Translations under genes and position numbers: made by a program | Shown: piece by piece, positions 6,206-12,169 of the stretch | Numbering within the stretch: the first letter of the stretch is position 1 | Layout: each line of letters begins with the position of its first letter | Notes under the pieces: model-generated | What the model saw: the letters and a program-made list of their open reading frames with translations, nothing else | Database searches by the model: none | What the model was told of the DNA's origin: nothing | DNA from: Pseudomonadota bacterium | Lineage (GTDB): Bacteria > Pseudomonadota > Alphaproteobacteria > Micropepsales > Micropepsaceae | Direction of reading: 5' to 3' | Length of the DNA stretch: 12,169 nucleotides | Assembly (NCBI GenBank): GCA_021817355.1 | Contig: JAKAVI010000016.1 | Coordinates: 1-12,169 of the forward strand

Positions 6206-7243
6206 ATGAGAGCTCTTCGCTATTACGGCGCACGCGATGTGCGATATGAGACAATGGAAGATCCAATGCCTCAATCGGAGCGTGACGCAATTGTGAAGGT
6301 TGATGCCTGCTCGATTTGCGGCAGCGATCTACATATTTATCATGGTCACGGTTTTTCGGATGATGTGGGTTTTTGTGTTGGGCATGAAGCAGTTGGGGAA
6401 GTTGTTGAGATCGGACGCGCGGTCAACCAGCTCAAGATTGGTCACAAAGTTATGCTTCCGGCCGCGGTTGGATGTGGGACGTGCCGTGCGTGTCTTTCGG
6501 GAGTTGTTGCTCTTTGTGAGTTCGGCCTTGCTGCGTGCTACGGGTTATCTGCAAGGCTGCAGGGATCACAGGCGGAAGCGGTGCGCGTACCTGCCGCTGA
6601 CAGCAATGCCGTTATCATCCCCGATGGCGTGTCCGCAGAGCAGGCACTGATGATGACCGATGCGCTAGCAACGGCTTGGTTCGGTGCACGTAGCGCCGAC
6701 ATTTCCCCAGGAAGTAGCGTCGCCGTGCTGGGATTGGGTCCCATCGGACTGATGGCGGTAGATAGTGCATTCGTTATGGGAGCGCACGTTGTCTATGCAA
6801 TCGATCCCGTACCCGAGCGGCGCAAACTTGCGGAAACCTCCGGAGCTGTCGCTCTCGATCCCGATGAAGCAAGGGACAGAATTCGCGAAGTCACACATGG
6901 TCGTCAGCTGGATTGCGTGATTGAAGCCGTGGGTAGCGAAGCTACTGTTGATCTCGCCCTGAGGCTTGTTCGCCGGCGCGGTACTGTTTCGGTGATTGGA
7001 GTTCAGCAGTCGCGCCGCTTTGCATTCCCGCTTGAGCGTGCGTTTGCGGCCGGGCTAACCTTCCGAGCGGGCACATGTTCGGTACCTGAGGAATTGCCGA
7101 CTTTATTTCCACTCGTCCAGTCCAAACGACTGCGTCCTGAAAAGTATATCAGCCACCGCTTGCCGCTTAGTCAGGGCGGCAATGCCTATGAGTTATTCGA
7201 GCAGCGCAAGGCAGGTGCATTGAAGATGGTACTTACGCCGTGA
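6206..7243 (+). CDS. Zinc-dependent medium-chain alcohol dehydrogenase
   Basis: This 345-residue MDR-superfamily enzyme resembles the threonine/sorbitol/alcohol dehydrogenase branch and oxidises an alcohol with NAD(P). Catalytic zinc ligands are Cys38 (CSICGSDLH), His60 and Glu61 (VGHEAVGEVVEIG). The structural zinc lobe keeps all four cysteines, Cys90, 93, 96 and 104, at the standard spacing. The Rossmann motif is GLGPIG at 176-181, and Asp200 at the end of the second strand favours NAD. The ATG has GAGGAA 8 nt upstream. It follows the SDR gene in the same direction and both probably belong to one transcript. Compared with the conserved genes around it, the pair is on the opposite strand and looks acquired. 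The exact substrate is unknown. Confidence 0.93.
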   Translation: MRALRYYGARDVRYETMEDPMPQSERDAIVKVDACSICGSDLHIYHGHGFSDDVGFCVGHEAVGEVVEIGRAVNQLKIGHKVMLPAAVGCGTCRACLSGVVALCEFGLAACYGLSARLQGSQAEAVRVPAADSNAVIIPDGVSAEQALMMTDALATAWFGARSADISPGSSVAVLGLGPIGLMAVDSAFVMGAHVVYAIDPVPERRKLAETSGAVALDPDEARDRIREVTHGRQLDCVIEAVGSEATVDLALRLVRRRGTVSVIGVQQSRRFAFPLERAFAAGLTFRAGTCSVPEELPTLFPLVQSKRLRPEKYISHRLPLSQGGNAYELFEQRKAGALKMVLTP

Positions 7244-7274
7244 TCGGAACCTAATTTTCATTTAGTAACTGAAC

Positions 7275-7291
7275 GCACCTAATATAGGTGC
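7275..7291. terminator. 7-bp perfect hairpin after the ADH gene
   Basis: GCACCTA (7275-7281) pairs with TAGGTGC (7285-7291) around a 3-nt ATA loop, starting 32 bases past the ADH stop. It is well placed to end or stabilise the SDR-ADH transcript, but no U-tract follows, so intrinsic termination is uncertain. Confidence 0.4.
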
Positions 7292-7382
7292 TGTAAAGCT
7301 ATCGTTTGAATTAGACATTAAGCAGCGGAAATCTTCTCCACTGATGGGACCGATGTGCTGATCGCCGGGTTAATTACATGGG

Positions 7383-7398
7383 CGCGCGTGTGCGCGCG
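7383..7398 (-). terminator. GC hairpin after moeA
   Basis: CGCGCG-TGTG-CGCGCG forms a 6-bp all-GC stem with a 4-nt loop, 20 bases downstream of the moeA stop on the minus strand. It lies at the junction between the trp-mo operon and the dehydrogenase block. No U-tract is seen. Simple-sequence Z-DNA-like alternation is another reading. Confidence 0.4.
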
Positions 7399-7418
7399 AT
7401 GTGGATTTTAAGCGGCAT

Positions 7419-8618
7419 CTAAATATCGCTTAAACTCAAAACTTCGACCATGCTTCCCACAGGAGCCGCCGGTGCATGCGGTGGACGCAGTATGAGGACG
7501 TCGGCTCGGGCCAGGTTAAGCAACATGGATGAATCCTGGACCGGCATTGGAGTCACGAATTCTTCATCTCCCTGGTAGTGAAGTTCCGCGCGCAAAAAAT
7601 CATGACGGCCGTCATTGGCGTCAAGGGGTGAGGTGATATGGGCATAATGCCGATTAGGCTGGCATTTCTCTCCAAGCATGGCTTGTATTGCTGGCTTTAA
7701 AAAGAGTAACGCACAAACGATACTCGAAACAGGATTTCCGGGTAGGCCCAGGAGGGGCAATATACCGACCCGTCCAAACAGCAGCGGCTTCCCCGGGCGC
7801 ATGGCAATCTTCCAGAAATTGACCTGCAACCCGTGTGGTTCCAAAGCCTTCTGGATGAGGTCGTGATCTCCTACGGACGCCCCCCCGATCGTAACAAGAA
7901 GATCTGCGTCACTGGCGCGTTCGGGAAGATTGCTAATAGACTCCTCGCGATCTGGCACAATTCCAAGGTCACTTGCGACACCTCCCCAATTTTCGATCAT
8001 TGCTGCCAGCGCGTATCCCGAAGACGCAACAATCGCCCCTTTAGTTTTTTTTGCGCCTGGCGGCGTCAACTCATCTCCTGTGGCGGCAATCGCGATATGC
8101 GGACGGCGGTGAACCCTGAGCCTAGGAATGTCACCTGCCGCGATTAAGGAGAGATCGCGAGCCGAAAGACGTTTTCCAGCGGCCACCAGAATGTCACCAA
8201 GGCGAAAATCAAGGCCGGCGCGACGAATATGCCGACCGGGTTCTGCGGCAACACGCAGGCGAACTTGACTCCCATCCAGGCTCTCGACGTTTTCCTGTAT
8301 CACAATGGTATCGGCACCGTCCGGTACGACCCCGCCAGTGAAGATACGTACACAGTGCCCACTCTCAACTCTGCCGGAAAATGGCCTGCCAGCAGGCGCG
8401 GTACCTATGACATTGAGATTGGCGCCTGCGACAGCAGTATCCGCGTGGCGCACGGCATAGCCATCCATCGCCGACACTGGGTACGGTGGCTGGTTCATGC
8501 GCGCAAACGCGTCTTCGGCGAGTACTCGGCCGTAGCCATCCGCAACGGACACAATTTCCGACGGCAATGGGCTGAATGCTTCTACAATTCGTTCGACAGC
8601 CTCGTTCACGGAAATCAT
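7419..8618 (-). CDS. moeA: Molybdopterin molybdenumtransferase MoeA
   Basis: MoeA inserts molybdate into adenylylated molybdopterin in the last step of basic molybdenum cofactor synthesis. The 399 residues match the family length. Visible motifs are MDGYAV (51-56), RIFTGG followed by GADTIV (91-106), ATGDEL (179-184), GGASVGDHD (245-253) in the MoCF domain, MRPGKPLLFG (273-282) and LPGNPVS (292-298). The ATG overlaps the moaC stop by 4 bases (ATGA) and has its own GGGAG 6 nt upstream. A run of eight A (8045-8052 on the plus strand as T) lies in the MoCF-domain region (KKTK) without breaking the frame. It is the last gene of the trpGDC-moaC-moeA operon. Confidence 0.96.
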   Translation of the reverse strand: MISVNEAVERIVEAFSPLPSEIVSVADGYGRVLAEDAFARMNQPPYPVSAMDGYAVRHADTAVAGANLNVIGTAPAGRPFSGRVESGHCVRIFTGGVVPDGADTIVIQENVESLDGSQVRLRVAAEPGRHIRRAGLDFRLGDILVAAGKRLSARDLSLIAAGDIPRLRVHRRPHIAIAATGDELTPPGAKKTKGAIVASSGYALAAMIENWGGVASDLGIVPDREESISNLPERASDADLLVTIGGASVGDHDLIQKALEPHGLQVNFWKIAMRPGKPLLFGRVGILPLLGLPGNPVSSIVCALLFLKPAIQAMLGEKCQPNRHYAHITSPLDANDGRHDFLRAELHYQGDEEFVTPMPVQDSSMLLNLARADVLILRPPHAPAAPVGSMVEVLSLSDI

Positions 8619-9403
8619 TCAAGGCTCCCAAGTAGATCCTGGGGACGAACGCCTGCGACAGCAGCAAGCTTTGATAGGGTTTCGGGCGCTATCGTGTGGG
8701 TCTTTCCCGTCAGAAAGCCATAGATTTGCGCAGCTGGTACATTGGCGTCCTTTGCCCATTGACTGGCACGCAGATGGTGACTGGTCATAAATGTGCGCAG
8801 CGCCTGGCGGGCATTCGCTCCCATAGCCTGTGTTGGAATATGTGGGCGGTGGGAAGGCTCGATTGCTTTACTCAGTCCCCGCGCCGGGGCGTCGAGAAAT
8901 CCACTCGAAAGGCGAGAGTTTCGTACCTGCGGAACTGAATAGGTTCCACTTTTGCCACCTGACTTTGTAAGCACACGAATGGAACCGATCTGACTGGCTT
9001 TGTCCACCGCCTTTATCATATCATAGACTGTCAATGCGGCGATGCTGGCACCCATGAGTGCTTCCATTTCAACACCAGTTTGTCCATTTGTCTTTACAGT
9101 TGCCAAAATGCGTAAAGCGTATTGTTTTGGTAATGGCTCGAACTCAATTGCTGCGTTACTAATAGCAAGGGGATGACAGAGAGGGATCAGGTCACTTGTG
9201 CGCTTAATGGCCATGATCCCTGCAATGCGCGCTGTAGAAAGAACGTCCCCCTTAGGTCCGTCACCTTTAATCGCCGCGCTATAGGCTTGTTCGGACATTT
9301 GGATCACAGCTTCTGCACAGGCTTGGCGGGCTGTTACGTCCTTACCGGAGACATCTACCATGCGCGCGGACCCATGTTCATCAAGATGGCTGAGCTTGGT
9401 CAT
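8615..9403 (-). CDS. moaC: Cyclic pyranopterin monophosphate synthase MoaC with C-terminal HTH-like domain
   Basis: MoaC converts the cyclic GTP product of MoaA into cyclic pyranopterin monophosphate, the first intermediate of molybdenum cofactor synthesis. Residues 1-162 are a complete MoaC: Lys51 in [12 protein letters not shown], His77 in LCHPL, Glu112 and Glu114 in TGVEMEAL, and Asp128 and Lys131 in YDMIKAVDK fall at the same numbers as the E. coli active-site residues, and KSGGKSGTY follows. The family normally ends here. This protein continues for 100 residues: a Pro/Ser-rich linker (about 163-195), then an XRE-like helix-turn-helix (about 197-258, with [19 protein letters not shown] and [10 protein letters not shown] as the helices). 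An internal ATG at 8824 (Met194) has only a weak ribosome site, so fusion is more likely than two genes. Both ends overlap neighbours by ATGA. Confidence 0.93.
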   Translation of the reverse strand: MTKLSHLDEHGSARMVDVSGKDVTARQACAEAVIQMSEQAYSAAIKGDGPKGDVLSTARIAGIMAIKRTSDLIPLCHPLAISNAAIEFEPLPKQYALRILATVKTNGQTGVEMEALMGASIAALTVYDMIKAVDKASQIGSIRVLTKSGGKSGTYSVPQVRNSRLSSGFLDAPARGLSKAIEPSHRPHIPTQAMGANARQALRTFMTSHHLRASQWAKDANVPAAQIYGFLTGKTHTIAPETLSKLAAVAGVRPQDLLGSLE

Positions 9404-10188
9404 AGTGTAAGTAGCTCTCGGGTTGCATTGAACACGTCATCCTGACGCATAAGGCTTTCGCCAATCAAAAAACAACTGATACCCGCAGATGCCAGCCGCC
9501 GTAAATCAGTGGGAGTGGACAGGCCACTTTCCGCTACGATCAAAATGTCCTCAGGAACACCCTTAGCAAGATGCAAAGTCACTCCCAGATCTGTAACAAA
9601 GCTGTTGAGGTCACGGTTGTTGATACCAATCATTGCCGGCTTAAGGGATAATGCCCTCTCCAGATCATTTTCGCTATGAACCTCTATGAGTACATCCATT
9701 CCCCAGCGTGCGGCTTCAGAGATGAGCGCATGGACCTCATCATCGTCAACCATAGCCATAATTACGAGAATGCAGTCTGCTCCCAGTGCGCGTGACTGCA
9801 CGACTTGGTATGGCTCCAGAAGAAAGTCCTTGCGCAAGGTGGGAAGGGTGGTCGCAGACCTTGCCTGAGTAAGATAATAAGGTTGTCCTTGAAAGGAGGG
9901 AGTATCTGTCAGTACCGAGAGGCAACTGGCGCCACCAGCTTCATAAGCGCGTGCGAGTTCAGGTGGATCAAAGTTTGCACGGATGAGACCCTTCGACGGA
10001 CTCGCCTTTTTTATTTCTGCGATAAGGCCATATCGTCCTTCCATCCTGGCCTTAAGCAAAGCGCCTCTGAAACCTCGTGGAGGATCAACATCTCGTAACC
10101 GCGTAATCAGTTGATCGAGTGGCTCGAGGACTTTGGCAGCTGAAACTTCCTCCCGCTTATACGCGGCAATGCGAGCGAGAATACTCAT
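9400..10188 (-). CDS. trpC: Indole-3-glycerol phosphate synthase
   Basis: TrpC closes the indole ring from carboxyphenylamino-deoxyribulose phosphate, the fourth step of tryptophan synthesis. The 262-residue TIM barrel is a stand-alone enzyme, not fused to TrpF. Motifs are [11 protein letters not shown] (57-67, containing the substrate-binding lysines), SVLTD (91-95), LRKDF (118-122, general acid Lys120), IEVH (168-171), GINNRDL (188-194), AESG (219-222) and IGES (242-245). The open frame extends 7 codons upstream, but the ATG at 10188 gives the family start [15 protein letters not shown] and a 4-base ATGA overlap with trpD; a weak SD suggests translational coupling. Its stop overlaps the moaC start in the same way. 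Confidence 0.96.
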   Translation of the reverse strand: MSILARIAAYKREEVSAAKVLEPLDQLITRLRDVDPPRGFRGALLKARMEGRYGLIAEIKKASPSKGLIRANFDPPELARAYEAGGASCLSVLTDTPSFQGQPYYLTQARSATTLPTLRKDFLLEPYQVVQSRALGADCILVIMAMVDDDEVHALISEAARWGMDVLIEVHSENDLERALSLKPAMIGINNRDLNSFVTDLGVTLHLAKGVPEDILIVAESGLSTPTDLRRLASAGISCFLIGESLMRQDDVFNATRELLTL

Positions 10189-11213
10189 TGGCACAAGCCC
10201 TGGTTGCATTTTACGCTTACAAGTTTGAGTAGCAATCGCTCGACGCGGCCATCATCAATAGCTGCTGCTGCCTGACGGGTACCTGCTGCGAGAGTCTCAG
10301 CCTGACCTGAAATCTGTAAGGCGGCCGCGCTGTTAAGTAACGCGATATCCCGAAAGGGACCTTGTTCGCCTCTCAACATGGCTCGGAGCGCCGCGGCATT
10401 ATGTTTGGTGTCACCGCCGATTAGTTGCGAAAGTGGGGCCCGTGGGAGACCAGCTTCCTCGGGCGCAATTTGCCGTAGCGCAATATGCCCTTCGCGCAGC
10501 TCCGCCGCGAGCGTTTTGGTAGTGGTTGTTAGTTCATCGAGGCCGTCATGGCCATGAACGACGAGCGCGCGCGTACTTCCTAGATCGCGCAGTACATAAG
10601 CCAATTTTTCGACCCAATCATCGGAAAAGACTCCTAAAAGCTGAAATCTAACTTCGGCCGGATTACATAGGGGACCGAGCAGATTAAAGATTGTACGGAA
10701 GCCCAATTCCTTACGAATCGACGCCACATGACGCATCGCACCATGATACAGAGGCGCAAATAGGAATGCGAAACCGTCGTTCTGCAAGGCTGTCTGAGCC
10801 TCTGCCGGAGGTAGGTCAATAGGTAATGAGAGCTCTTCCAGGACATCAGCGGTGCCTGAACGCGAGGAGGCATTGCGATTTCCATGTTTGGCCACAGGGA
10901 TGCCGCAAGCGGCCACGATCAACGACGCGGCAGTTGAGACGTTGTAGCTCCCTTTGCCATCGCCTCCTGTGCCACACAGATCAATTGCATTGGGCGGGGC
11001 CTTAATGCGTGTCATGGTTGAGCGCATCGCCATTGCCGCGCCAACGATCTCTTCTACAGAAGGGGGGCGTATAGCTAAGGCCGTCAAAAATGCCGCTATA
11101 AGTTCAGGTGGCTGTCCACCTTTCATGATTTCGGTGACGGCATTTGCGGATTGCACTGCCGACAAGGTGTGCCCCGCCACCAAGATCCGTAACGCCGCGG
11201 TGAGATCGCTCAT
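10185..11213 (-). CDS. trpD: Anthranilate phosphoribosyltransferase
   Basis: TrpD transfers phosphoribose from PRPP to anthranilate, the second step of tryptophan synthesis. The 342 residues match the family. The PRPP-binding loop is GTGGDG at 81-86, followed by NVST (91-94), the [12 protein letters not shown] block (109-120) with the conserved GTADVLE, and a DGLDE motif at about 224-228. The ATG overlaps the trpG stop by 4 bases and has a good GGGAGG four bases upstream. The C-terminus ends [11 protein letters not shown], slightly longer and Cys-containing, where it overlaps the trpC start. Confidence 0.96.
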   Translation of the reverse strand: MSDLTAALRILVAGHTLSAVQSANAVTEIMKGGQPPELIAAFLTALAIRPPSVEEIVGAAMAMRSTMTRIKAPPNAIDLCGTGGDGKGSYNVSTAASLIVAACGIPVAKHGNRNASSRSGTADVLEELSLPIDLPPAEAQTALQNDGFAFLFAPLYHGAMRHVASIRKELGFRTIFNLLGPLCNPAEVRFQLLGVFSDDWVEKLAYVLRDLGSTRALVVHGHDGLDELTTTTKTLAAELREGHIALRQIAPEEAGLPRAPLSQLIGGDTKHNAAALRAMLRGEQGPFRDIALLNSAAALQISGQAETLAAGTRQAAAAIDDGRVERLLLKLVSVKCNQGLCQ

Positions 11214-11800
11214 GCGACCTCCCGAGCAAAGTCGCGAACGATCTGCAAAAAATTATCCAGCAGTGCGAGCCCCTGTTCGGAAGCGATGCTTTCGGGATGA
11301 AACTGAACGCCGTGAACGGGATGACGCTTATGCATGATACCCATGATGGTACCGTCCTCTGTGCGAGCCGTCACCTCAAGACATGCAGGGATATTGGCTT
11401 CAGCAACTACCAAGGAATGATAGCGGGTGGCGAGAAAGCTGTTGTTGAGCCCTCGAAAGACGCTTTTTCCTGTATGGTGAATGCGGGACAGCTTGCCATG
11501 CATCGGTTCGCGCGCCCGCACGATGTGCCCCCCATAAGCCTGCCCGATGGCCTCGTGGCCTAGGCAAACTCCCAGTATCGGAACCGTCCCTGCCGCCTCC
11601 TGGATGAGGTCAAGACAGATTCCGGCTTCATCCGGTGTGCACGGTCCGGGCGAAAGAACAATGGCGTCCGCGCCAAGGCCTAGCGCCTCGCGCGCGGTAA
11701 GCGCATCGTTACGCCGCACGTCCACCCTCGCACCCAGGTCACCTAAATAGTGAAAGAGGTTGTACGTAAAACTGTCGTAATTATCGATCAGGAGGAGCAC
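11210..11800 (-). CDS. trpG: Anthranilate synthase glutamine amidotransferase component
   Basis: TrpG is a class I glutamine amidotransferase that supplies ammonia to TrpE for anthranilate synthesis; a homologue (PabA) can also serve p-aminobenzoate synthesis. The 196 residues start LLLIDNYDSFTYNL. The oxyanion motif is SPGPCTPDEAG (50-60), the catalytic Cys79 is in GVCLGHEAIGQAYGG, and His168 and Glu170 in VQFHPES complete the triad. The start is a GTG at 11800 with AGGTG 4 nt upstream; upstream codons in the same frame to 11911 have no family similarity and are excluded. The gene opens the trpG-trpD-trpC-moaC-moeA operon. No trpE lies immediately upstream, so anthranilate synthase component I must be encoded elsewhere or just beyond the window. 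Confidence 0.93.
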   Translation of the reverse strand: MLLLIDNYDSFTYNLFHYLGDLGARVDVRRNDALTAREALGLGADAIVLSPGPCTPDEAGICLDLIQEAAGTVPILGVCLGHEAIGQAYGGHIVRAREPMHGKLSRIHHTGKSVFRGLNNSFLATRYHSLVVAEANIPACLEVTARTEDGTIMGIMHKRHPVHGVQFHPESIASEQGLALLDNFLQIVRDFAREVA

Positions 11801-12038
11801 GTCGCACCTATCTATTTGATATATAATGCATAAGTCTATTTCTTCGCGATTGCCAGGTCCAGTCGGCCCTGGATGTTCCTGCAGATGTACCGCGGCAGGC
11901 GGGGCTGTCAAACAAGATGCGGAACCGTCCTACAGACTGGCTCAAGATCGAATTGTCTAAAACAGCCGTTCATTATCGCGGTGCACGATCTCAGGCAGAA
12001 CACCGCCTGTGAAAGGGCATGCATACGAGCCTCCAAAT
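11801..12038. other. Leader region of the trp-mo operon
   Basis: These 238 bases separate trpG from the partial frame at the right edge. The 50 bases nearest trpG are AT-rich (TATATA on the minus strand around 11817-11824) and could hold the -10 of the operon promoter, but no good -35 is found 16-18 bases upstream. Further out, CGCGGTG (11979-11985) can pair with CACCGC (12001-12006) around a long loop. I see no leader peptide with tandem Trp codons, so classical attenuation is not supported. Confidence 0.35.
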
Positions 12039-12167
12039 CTAAGCAGAGATTCGTGGCTTGGCCAACGGAAGGGCCATCCGCTCGATATTCAGTGCGGCGA
12101 CGGCTTTGTGGATCGCCTGATCGAGGTCGTCAGTATCGGTAAACGTCTGGTGCGCGAGGTGGTGCGC
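12039..12167 (-). CDS. C-terminal end of a possible IS630-type transposase (partial)
   Basis: This minus-strand frame enters from the right edge and ends at a TAG (12039-12041), giving 42 residues that begin AHHLAHQTFTDTDDLDQAIH and end PLAKPRISA. The pattern LA-x-x-TF-x-D-x-x-D/H-L followed by an amphipathic helix recalls the C-terminus of IS630-family DDE transposases. This is recalled resemblance, not an alignment, and the catalytic DDE part would lie outside the window. If right, an insertion sequence ends in the region between 12038 and trpG; I could not identify its terminal repeat or a TA duplication. A chance open frame is the alternative. Confidence 0.35.
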   Translation of the reverse strand, partial: AHHLAHQTFTDTDDLDQAIHKAVAALNIERMALPLAKPRISA

Positions 12168-12169
12168 CT

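Noticed and set aside
4976..7418. Target-site duplication flanking the dehydrogenase block
   Set aside because: I compared the sequence around 4970-5000 with 7380-7420 by eye and found no convincing direct repeat or matching terminal inverted repeats.
10189..10209. Longer trpC by 7 codons
   Set aside because: The ATG at 10188 gives the normal N-terminus and an ATGA overlap like the other junctions in the operon.
11801..11911. Longer trpG from a TTG at 11911
   Set aside because: The added residues have no family similarity. The GTG at 11800 gives the conserved LLLIDNYDSF start with an SD nearby.
1..12169. CRISPR array or tRNA genes
   Set aside because: No regularly spaced direct repeats and no cloverleaf-like segments were seen by eye.

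Overview
The window looks like chromosomal DNA from an alphaproteobacterium, most likely an acetic acid bacterium or close relative (Acetobacteraceae). The evidence is the gene order gltA-gltX-lexA-moeA-moaC-trpC-trpD-trpG, an L28 protein that begins [11 protein letters not shown], and a direct-repeat SOS box of the alphaproteobacterial type (GTTC-N7-GTTC) in front of lexA. The family assignment rests on recalled synteny and was not searched.

Layout, left to right. Positions 1-455 are non-coding and hold a long perfect inverted repeat and two promoter candidates, the nearer one serving rpmB (456-752, + strand). Positions 753-1137 hold no convincing gene. On the minus strand follow gltA (citrate synthase, 1138-2445), gltX (glutamyl-tRNA synthetase, 2558-3973) and lexA (SOS repressor, 4129-4875), the last with a near-ideal SOS box over its own promoter. 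Between lexA and moeA lies an oppositely oriented block of about 2.4 kb (roughly 4976-7418). It carries a short-chain dehydrogenase (5382-6119) and a zinc-dependent medium-chain alcohol dehydrogenase (6206-7243), preceded by about 400 bp containing a cluster of short perfect palindromes and a hairpin that would cover the first ribosome binding site. The block looks like an accessory insertion into an otherwise conserved housekeeping array.

The right third is a tightly packed minus-strand operon, trpG-trpD-trpC-moaC-moeA (11800 down to 7419). All four junctions are 4-base ATGA stop/start overlaps, so tryptophan synthesis and molybdenum cofactor synthesis are probably translated as one coupled unit. 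The moaC product carries an extra C-terminal segment of about 100 residues that looks like an XRE-type helix-turn-helix domain, the most unusual protein architecture in the window.

Upstream of trpG there is no trpE. Instead a minus-strand open frame running off the window edge resembles the C-terminus of an IS630-type transposase, so a mobile element may sit just upstream of the trp operon.

The core genes (gltA, gltX, lexA, trp, mo, rpmB) are confident calls. The dehydrogenase substrates, the role of the HTH tail, the promoters and the transposase family are inferences.
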